From: Streptomyces sp. I05A-00742
Lineage (GTDB): Bacteria; Actinomycetota; Actinomycetes; Streptomycetales; Streptomycetaceae
Length of the DNA: 64,000 nt
Reading direction: 5' to 3'
NCBI RefSeq assembly: GCF_013055795.1
Contig: NZ_JABETO010000006.1
Coordinates: 124,001 to 188,000 of the forward strand
Part shown: one piece after another, positions 58,789-64,000 of the stretch
How positions within the stretch are numbered: position 1 is the first letter of the stretch
Layout: the number at the start of each line of letters is the position of its first letter
Made by a program: the position numbers and the translations under genes
The notes under the pieces: model-generated
Seen by the model: the letters and a program-made list of their open reading frames with translations, nothing else
What the model was told of the DNA's origin: nothing
The model's database searches: none

Positions 58789-59820
58789 TCAGTGATCGAG
58801 CAACCGGTCGAACTGGGTGGTGGTGTGCCGCAGATGGGCCACCAGCTCGTCGCCGACCTGCGGGGCGGGGGCGTCGTTCGGCACGAAGAGGATCGAGACC
58901 TGCATATGCGGGGGCTCCGCGAACCAGCGCTGCTTGCCCGCCCAGACGAAGGGCGAGAGGTTGCGGTTCATGGTCGCCAGGCCCGCGCGGGCGACGCCCT
59001 TGGCCCGCGGCATCATCCCGTGCAGCGCCTTGGGCGCCTCCAGGCCGACGCCGTGCGAGGTGCCGCCGGCCACGACGACGAGGTAGCCGTCACCGGCCGT
59101 CTTCTGCTGGCGGTAGCCGAAGCGGTCGCCCTTGGAGACGCGCGTGACGTCCAGGACCGCCCCGCGGTACTGGGTGGCGTCGTGGTCGCCGAGCCACAGC
59201 CGGGTGCCGATACGGGCCCGGAAGCGGGTCTGCGGGTACATCTGCTGGAGCCGGGCCAGGTCGTCGGACTTCAGGTGGCTGACGAACATGGTGTGCAGCG
59301 GCAGGTGGGCGGCGCGCAGCCGCTCCATCCACGCGGAGACCTCGTCGACGCCGGTCGTGCCGTCGGCGCGGTCCAGGGGCAGGTGTATCGCGAAGCCCTC
59401 CAGGCGCACGTCCTCGATGGCGGCGTGCAGCTTGGGCAGGTCCTCCTCGCTGATGCCGTGCCGCTTCATGCTGCTCATGACCTCGATGACGACGCGCGCG
59501 CCGACCAGGCCGCGCACCCCCTCGACCGAGGAGACCGAGCGGATGGCCCGGTCGGGCAGCGGCACCGGCTCCTCGCCGAGCCGGAAGGGGGTGAGCACCA
59601 GCAGGTCACCGCCGAAGAGGTCCTTGGCCCGGGCCGCCTCGTAGGTGGTGCCCACGGCGAGGATGTCGGTCCCGAAGCGGGTGACCTCCTCGGCGAGGCG
59701 TTCGTGGCCGAAGCCGTAGCCGTTGCCCTTGCAGACCGGGACGATGCCCGGGAACTGCTGGAGGACGGACTGCTGGTGTGCCCGCCAGCGCTGGGTGTCG
59801 ACGTAGAGCGTGAGCGCCAT
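58789..59820 (-). CDS. Alanine-racemase-like PLP enzyme
   Basis: A 343-residue protein of the alanine racemase fold, with the PLP lysine in VCKGNGYGFGH (about 29-39) and GFAIHLPLDR, WLGDHDAT motifs. It is shorter than a biosynthetic Alr (about 375) and differs in the C-terminal half, so a different substrate is possible. It follows the FemX-like gene by 57 bp on the same strand, a pairing I recall as conserved in Streptomyces. The link suggests a wall or amino-acid role. Confidence 0.85.
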   Translation of the reverse strand: MALTLYVDTQRWRAHQQSVLQQFPGIVPVCKGNGYGFGHERLAEEVTRFGTDILAVGTTYEAARAKDLFGGDLLVLTPFRLGEEPVPLPDRAIRSVSSVEGVRGLVGARVVIEVMSSMKRHGISEEDLPKLHAAIEDVRLEGFAIHLPLDRADGTTGVDEVSAWMERLRAAHLPLHTMFVSHLKSDDLARLQQMYPQTRFRARIGTRLWLGDHDATQYRGAVLDVTRVSKGDRFGYRQQKTAGDGYLVVVAGGTSHGVGLEAPKALHGMMPRAKGVARAGLATMNRNLSPFVWAGKQRWFAEPPHMQVSILFVPNDAPAPQVGDELVAHLRHTTTQFDRLLDH

Positions 59821-59877
59821 GGCCGGTCCCGGAACCTTTCCCTGAGTGTGGATGGAGCTGTTGGATCAACGTCTGGA

Positions 59878-60996
59878 TCAGCGGCGCGACATATAGATGT
59901 CGAGGGCCTTGTGCAGCAGCTTGTTGAGCGGGAAGTCCCACTCGCCGAGGTACTCGGCCGCCTGCCCGCCCGTGCCGACCTTGAACTGGATGAGGCCGAA
60001 GAGGTGGTCGCTCTCGTCCAGCGAGTCGCCGATGCCGCGGAGGTCGTAGACGCTGGCGCCGAGCGCGTAGGCGTCGCGCAGCATCCGCCACTGCATGGCG
60101 TTGGACGGCCGGACCTCGCGCTTGTGGTTGGCGGAGGCGCCGTAGGAGTACCAGACGTGCCCGCCGACGATCAGCATCGTCGCCGCGGCCACGGCCTCGC
60201 CCTCGTGGATGGCGAAGTACAGCCGCATGCGGTTGGGGTCCTCGGTGTTGAGGGCGGTCCACATGCGCTGGAAGTAACTCAGGGGACGCGGGCGGAACTT
60301 GTCGCGCTCCGCGGTGATCTCGTAGAGGTGCTGCCAGGTGGGGAGGTCCTCGTAGCCGCCCTGGACGACCTCGACACCGGCCTTCTCGGCCTTCTTGATG
60401 TTGCGGCGCCACAGCTGGTTGAAGCCCTTGTGGACGTCCTCCAGGGAACGGTTCTCCAGCGGCACCTGGAAGACGTAGCGCGGCTGGACGTCGCCGAAGC
60501 CGGCTCCCTCCTCCTCGCCCTGCTGCCAGCCCATGCGGCGGAGCTTGTCGGAGACCTCGAAGGCGCGCGGCTCGATGAACGTGGGCTCGACGTCGCGCAG
60601 GCGCTTGGCGTCCGGGTCGGCGATGCCGGCCTTGATCGCGTTGGCGTCCCAGCGGCGGATCACCACGGGCGGGCCCATCTTCACCGAGAACGCGCCCTGC
60701 TTCTTGAGGTGCGCCAGCATCGGCTGGAGCCAGTCCTCCAGGTTCGGGGCGTACCAGTTGATCACCGGGCCCTCGGGGAGGTAGGCCAGGTAGCGCTTGA
60801 TCTTCGGCAGCTGGCGGTAGAGCACGAGACCCGCGCCGACCATCTGACCCGTCTTGTCGAACCAGCCCAGGCTCTCCGAGCGCCACTCGGACTTCACGTC
60901 CGCCCAGGCCGGCACCTGCATGTGACTGGCAGCGCGCAGGCTCTGGATATATGCCAGATGCTGCTGTCGGCTGATGGTCCTCAGGGTCAGGCTCAT
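59878..60996 (-). CDS. femX: FemX-type lipid II:glycine (aminoacyl) transferase
   Basis: A 372-residue FemAB-family protein using aminoacyl-tRNA to add the first glycine to lipid II. In S. coelicolor FemX provides the glycine bridge used for cross-linking and affects vancomycin resistance. Two GNAT-like domains are visible (QSLRAASHMQVPAWADVKSE and the GIGDSLDESDHLFGLIQFK region) with a coiled-coil-free layout; length fits FemX. ATG 60996 is the start. Confidence 0.92.
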   Translation of the reverse strand: MSLTLRTISRQQHLAYIQSLRAASHMQVPAWADVKSEWRSESLGWFDKTGQMVGAGLVLYRQLPKIKRYLAYLPEGPVINWYAPNLEDWLQPMLAHLKKQGAFSVKMGPPVVIRRWDANAIKAGIADPDAKRLRDVEPTFIEPRAFEVSDKLRRMGWQQGEEEGAGFGDVQPRYVFQVPLENRSLEDVHKGFNQLWRRNIKKAEKAGVEVVQGGYEDLPTWQHLYEITAERDKFRPRPLSYFQRMWTALNTEDPNRMRLYFAIHEGEAVAAATMLIVGGHVWYSYGASANHKREVRPSNAMQWRMLRDAYALGASVYDLRGIGDSLDESDHLFGLIQFKVGTGGQAAEYLGEWDFPLNKLLHKALDIYMSRR

Positions 60997-61097
60997 GCGG
61001 GGCGCTCCTCGGCAGGTGTGTCCCCAGGGTCGGGGCTCCGGCTCTCGCGCCGAAGCCTACTGCGACCGGGGAGCGCCCCGTTTGGGCGTACGGTCCG

Positions 61098-61436
61098 CTA
61101 TCCGATCACACCTCCGAAGAGACCGCCGTGGGCCATGCCCAGGAAGAAGCCGATGGAGGCGGCGCCCAGGCCGATGATCAGCAGGAACCGCTCGCCCGTC
61201 GTGGCGGAGACGAACTGGCCCCAGGCCCCGGTGAGGATGCCCACCAGGCCGCTCCACGAGCTGAGCAGGTGCAGGTTGTCGAAGGCCGAGGAGATGAAGG
61301 CCAGCAGGCCCAGCACGACCGTCACCGCGACCAGGGTGTTCTCCCGGGGATGCGGCTTGCCGTCACTGTTGAGCACCGAGTTGATCAGTGCTCGGGGATT
61401 CCTCGGCGAGGGAGTCCGCCGGACTGCCTGTGTCAT
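61098..61436 (-). CDS. Small membrane protein, unknown function
   Basis: A 112-residue protein with an N-terminal polar stretch and about three membrane helices (TLVAVTVVLGLLAFISSAFD, LVGILTGAWGQFVSATTGE, LLIIGLGAASIGFFLGMAHG). The ATG at 61436 follows GGAGG. It is a leftward gene between femX and the divergent rpsF operon. A similar gene is found here in other Streptomyces; function unknown. Confidence 0.8.
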   Translation of the reverse strand: MTQAVRRTPSPRNPRALINSVLNSDGKPHPRENTLVAVTVVLGLLAFISSAFDNLHLLSSWSGLVGILTGAWGQFVSATTGERFLLIIGLGAASIGFFLGMAHGGLFGGVIG

Positions 61437-61739
61437 GGGGCTACCTCCTGAAGGCAGGCGGCGCCGTGTAGCGCCGGTCACACCCGATGCGTCCAGGGTG
61501 CGGGCCCCGGCGGCCGGATTTCAACCGGACGCCGTGGAGCGGGTACTCTGGACGGTCTGCATCGGTATCTGCCCAGACCCGGCTTCGGTCCCGGGGGCGA
61601 CCCAGGGACTTCCCGCTGATCGTCTGAGCTGTTGGCATCGGCCTCAGTGTCAGTGTCAGCCGATACCGTTGTTCACGCATCACGACCCTCCTGCCACGGA
61701 TCGACCGTGGCCGCTGAGTCCAAAGGAGGTGGGTTCCAC
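61437..61739 (+). promoter_or_regulatory. Divergent promoter region and leader of rpsF
   Basis: 303 bp with no gene. A possible rpsF promoter is TTCAAC (61520-61525), 18 bp, TACTCT (61544-61549), which would give a ~190-nt leader. The leader has a short 7-bp hairpin (61693-61711) and complementary CGGTATC / GATACCG segments. An S6:S18-binding leader element is possible but not identified. Confidence 0.4.
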
Positions 61740-62030
61740 ATGCGTCACTACGAGGTGATGGTCATCCTCGACCCCGATCTGGAGGAGCGCGCTGTCTCTC
61801 CCCTGATCGAGAACTTCCTCTCCGTCGTCCGTGAGGGCAACGGAAAGGTCGAGAAGGTCGACACCTGGGGCCGTCGTCGTCTCGCTTACGAGATCAAGAA
61901 GAAGCCCGAGGGCATCTACTCGGTCATCGACCTGCAGGCCGAGCCTGCGGTCGTCAAGGAGCTCGACCGCCAGATGAACCTGAACGAGTCGGTCCTCCGG
62001 ACCAAGGTCCTCCGTCCCGAGACCCACTGA
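61740..62030 (+). CDS. rpsF: 30S ribosomal protein S6
   Basis: A 96-residue ribosomal protein beginning [17 protein letters not shown]. The ATG follows AAAGGAGGT, a very strong ribosome-binding site. It opens the rpsF-ssb-rpsR-rplI operon; S6 pairs with S18 in the 30S platform. Confidence 0.98.
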   Translation: MRHYEVMVILDPDLEERAVSPLIENFLSVVREGNGKVEKVDTWGRRRLAYEIKKKPEGIYSVIDLQAEPAVVKELDRQMNLNESVLRTKVLRPETH

Positions 62031-62111
62031 ACCCCCTCGGTTCAGAGGTAATCGGGCTGTATCGCAACGAGTAGCAAGCAGCCAGCAGCACACCCGCCGA
62101 GAGGTTCACCC

Positions 62112-62699
62112 ATGGCAGGCGAGACCGTCATCACGGTCGTCGGCAATCTCGTCGACGACCCCGAGCTGCGCTTCACCCCGTCCGGTGCGGCGGTCGCGAA
62201 GTTCCGTGTCGCGTCCACTCCCCGCACCTTCGACCGCCAGACCAACGAATGGAAGGACGGCGAAAGCCTCTTCCTGACGTGCTCGGTGTGGCGGCAGGCG
62301 GCGGAGAACGTCGCCGAGTCGCTCCAGCGCGGCATGCGCGTCATCGTGCAGGGCCGGCTGAAGCAGCGGTCCTACGAGGACCGCGAGGGCGTCAAGCGCA
62401 CGGTCTACGAGCTCGACGTCGAAGAGGTCGGCGCCAGCCTGAAGAACGCGACGGCGAAGGTCACCAAGACCACCGGTCGCGGTGGCCAGGGTGGCTATGG
62501 CGGCGGCAACGGCGGCGGCCAGGGCGGCGGCTGGGGCTCCGGTCCCAGCGCTCCGCAGGGCGGCGGCGGGGCTCCCGCCGACGACCCCTGGGCGACCGGC
62601 GCTCCGTCCGGCGGCCAGCAGGGCGGCGGCGGAGGTGGCTGGGGCGGCGGCTCCGGCAACTCCGGCGGCGGTGGCTACTCCGACGAACCGCCCTTCTAG
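62112..62699 (+). CDS. ssb: Single-stranded DNA-binding protein (SSB)
   Basis: A 195-residue SSB: an OB fold (about 1-115, beginning [20 protein letters not shown]), then a Gly-rich linker, and the acidic C-terminal tip DEPPF, which binds partner proteins. The family-typical [15 protein letters not shown] is present. It lies in the rpsF operon. Confidence 0.97.
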   Translation: MAGETVITVVGNLVDDPELRFTPSGAAVAKFRVASTPRTFDRQTNEWKDGESLFLTCSVWRQAAENVAESLQRGMRVIVQGRLKQRSYEDREGVKRTVYELDVEEVGASLKNATAKVTKTTGRGGQGGYGGGNGGGQGGGWGSGPSAPQGGGGAPADDPWATGAPSGGQQGGGGGGWGGGSGNSGGGGYSDEPPF

Positions 62700-62780
62700 G
62701 CCCTCCGGGGCCCGGGCCGTCCCCGCGGCGGCCCGAAGGGCGACAGCACAAAAACTTCTTGATCACACTGGAGAGAGACA

Positions 62781-63017
62781 ATGGCTAAGCCGCCTCCGCG
62801 CAAGCCTAAGAAGAAGGTCTGCGCTTTCTGCAAGGACAAGACCGCTTACGTGGACTACAAGGACACGAACATGCTGCGGAAGTTCATTTCCGACCGCGGC
62901 AAGATCCGTGCCCGTCGCGTGACCGGCAACTGCACCCAGCACCAGCGTGACGTCGCCACGGCCGTGAAGAACAGCCGTGAGATGGCGCTGCTGCCCTACA
63001 CCTCGTCCGCGCGATAA
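62781..63017 (+). CDS. rpsR: 30S ribosomal protein S18
   Basis: A 78-residue S18 of the zinc-binding (C+) type: CxxC (C14, C17) and CxxH (C51, H54). Streptomyces has a second, zinc-free S18 elsewhere, controlled by Zur; this copy is the one normally used with sufficient zinc. ATG 62781 after GGAGAGAG. Confidence 0.97.
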   Translation: MAKPPPRKPKKKVCAFCKDKTAYVDYKDTNMLRKFISDRGKIRARRVTGNCTQHQRDVATAVKNSREMALLPYTSSAR

Positions 63018-63035
63018 GGGAAGGGTGACCAAGCA

Positions 63036-63482
63036 ATGAAGATCATCCTCACCCACGAGGTCTCCGGCCTCGGCACCGCCGGCGACGTCGTGGACGTCAA
63101 GGACGGCTACGCCCGCAACTACCTGGTCCCGCGCGGTTTCGCGATCCGCTGGACCAAGGGTGGCGAGAAGGACGTCGCTCAGATCCGCCGCGCTCGCAAG
63201 ATCCGCGAGATCGCCACGATCGAGCAGGCCAACGAGGTCAAGGGTCAGCTGGAGGGTGTCAAGGTCCGCCTGGCCACCCGCGCCGGCGAGGCCGGCCGTC
63301 TGTTCGGCTCCGTGACCCCCGCCGACATCGCTGCCGCGATCAAGGCTTCGGGCGGTCCCGAGGTGGACAAGCGCCGTGTCGAGGTGGGCTCGCCCATCAA
63401 GACCCTCGGTGCCCACCAGGTGTCCGTGCGCCTGCACGCCGACGTCGTCGCCAAGCTCGGCGTCGAGGTCATCGCCGCGTAA
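63036..63482 (+). CDS. rplI: 50S ribosomal protein L9
   Basis: A 148-residue L9: N-terminal domain ([33 protein letters not shown]), a long helix and a C-terminal domain. Last gene of the operon, 18 bp after rpsR. Confidence 0.98.
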   Translation: MKIILTHEVSGLGTAGDVVDVKDGYARNYLVPRGFAIRWTKGGEKDVAQIRRARKIREIATIEQANEVKGQLEGVKVRLATRAGEAGRLFGSVTPADIAAAIKASGGPEVDKRRVEVGSPIKTLGAHQVSVRLHADVVAKLGVEVIAA

Positions 63483-63514
63483 GCGGAACGCCACGCCCGT
63501 GCGGTGTGGCGTGA

Positions 63515-63550
63515 GGAAGGGCCGTGCCTCTCGGGGTGCGGTCCTTCCTC
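63515..63550 (+). terminator. Terminator after rplI
   Basis: 11-bp arms (63515-63525 and 63540-63550), one G-U pair, around a 14-nt loop, 33 bp after the rplI stop. Confidence 0.6.
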
Positions 63551-63566
63551 CGTTCCAGGGACCTTT

Positions 63567-63692
63567 CTGAACGGCTCTGAACGGCTCCGAACGGCGTCTC
63601 TGAGGGGCGTCCCTGTGGGGCGGTCCCTGGGTAGGGCGGCGTCCCTGGGCAGGGCGTCTCTGTAGGGCGTCAGCTCCGAACCGGGTAGGGCG
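63567..63692. repeat. Short direct repeats between rplI and the MATE gene
   Basis: About 125 bp of low-complexity direct repeats: GAACGGC three times (63570-63600) and GGGCGTC-type units several times (63605-63692). No gene is seen. Confidence 0.55.
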
Positions 63693-64000
63693 TCAGCCCC
63701 GGACCGCCCCGGTGACGATCCAGCGACCGGACCGTACGCGCAGCCACAGGGTCACCAGCCGCGCCGTCATCATCACGGTCATCGCCCCCCACAGCGCCGT
63801 GAGCCCGCCGCCCAGGGTCGGGACGAGCAGGGCGAGGGGCGCGAAGACCGCGAGCACCGCCAGCATCGCCCAGGCGAGGTAGGGGCCGTCCCCCGCGCCC
63901 ATCAGCACGCCGTCCAGGACGAAGACGACCCCGGCCACCGGCTGGCTGATCGCGGCGACCAGCAGGGCGGGCACCAGGAGGTCCCGTACGTCCGCGTCCG
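63693..64000 (-). CDS. MATE-type efflux protein, C-terminal part (right edge cuts the gene)
   Basis: The C-terminal ~102 residues of a membrane protein, frame open to the right edge. Hydrophobic helices (LLVAAISQPVAGVVFVLDGV, AMLAVLAVFAPLALLV, LWGAMTVMMTARLVTLWLRV) and the PVAGVVFVLDGVLMGAGD segment are typical of DinF-like MATE transporters. A MATE gene beside rplI is usual in Streptomyces. Substrate unknown. Confidence 0.8.
   Translation of the reverse strand, partial: DADVRDLLVPALLVAAISQPVAGVVFVLDGVLMGAGDGPYLAWAMLAVLAVFAPLALLVPTLGGGLTALWGAMTVMMTARLVTLWLRVRSGRWIVTGAVRG

Noticed and set aside
57216..59147. 643-residue plus-strand frame over the glycosyltransferase and racemase-like genes
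   Set aside because: Overlaps the GT87 gene in another frame and the next gene on the other strand; no domain seen.

Overview
The window is chromosomal DNA from a Streptomyces or a very close relative, centred on the replication origin. The evidence is very high GC with GC-rich third codon positions, many GTG starts, SrtE-type sortases, CrgA, a DLW-39 microprotein, DnaA boxes of the TTGTCCACA type, parS sites GTTTCACGTGAAAC, and only one in-frame TTA codon found by eye. The gene order matches what I recall of the S. coelicolor oriC region (about SCO3845 to SCO3910).

Layout. 1-5.8 kb: end of the PP2C phosphatase gene, then rodA, pbpA and pknB, a wall-growth and signalling operon. 5.8-11.7 kb: two class E sortases, a pabA/trpG-type amidotransferase, a small membrane protein, DUF881, crgA, a rhomboid protease and a cyclophilin, with a DnaA-box cluster behind crgA. 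11.8-17.1 kb: DUF5324, then an accessory-looking block of a MerR regulator with a long GCAGT-rich leader, a DEAD-box RNA helicase whose ribosome-binding site lies in a hairpin, a frameshifted CBS gene, a small conserved protein and an unknown gene. 17.2-19.7 kb: tRNA-Ala, an HTH protein, a tail-anchored Ser/Thr kinase with a TTA codon, DLW-39 and tRNA-Ile. 19.7-29.7 kb, leftward: DUF3566, gyrA, gyrB, DUF721/DciA, recF, gnd, dnaN. 29.8-30.4 kb: oriC. 30.5-32.3 kb: dnaA.

Right of dnaA: rpmH, rnpA, yidD, yidC, khpB/jag, rsmG, parA and parB rightward; trxA, trxB, an anti-sigma factor, sigM, a pseudokinase, murJ and DUF6049 leftward; then pcnA, an MFS transporter, inositol-phosphate synthase with a PadR regulator, a class A PBP, a glycosyltransferase, an alanine-racemase-like protein, FemX-like protein, a small membrane protein, and rpsF-ssb-rpsR-rplI. 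The right edge cuts a MATE-type transporter. Eight exact parS sites lie between 36.3 and 51.0 kb.

The core genes cooperate in replication initiation (DnaA, DnaN, gyrase, RecF, DciA, SSB), origin segregation (ParA, ParB, parS), envelope growth (RodA, PbpA, PknB, MurJ, FemX, class A PBP, SrtE) and redox or envelope stress (SigM, thioredoxin). The least ordinary features are the non-coding ones: the sequestered ribosome-binding site of the helicase, the GCAGT-rich MerR leader, the DnaA-box cluster outside oriC, a 17-bp 16S rRNA-like sequence before parA, coding parS sites, and a triplicated dnaN 3' end.
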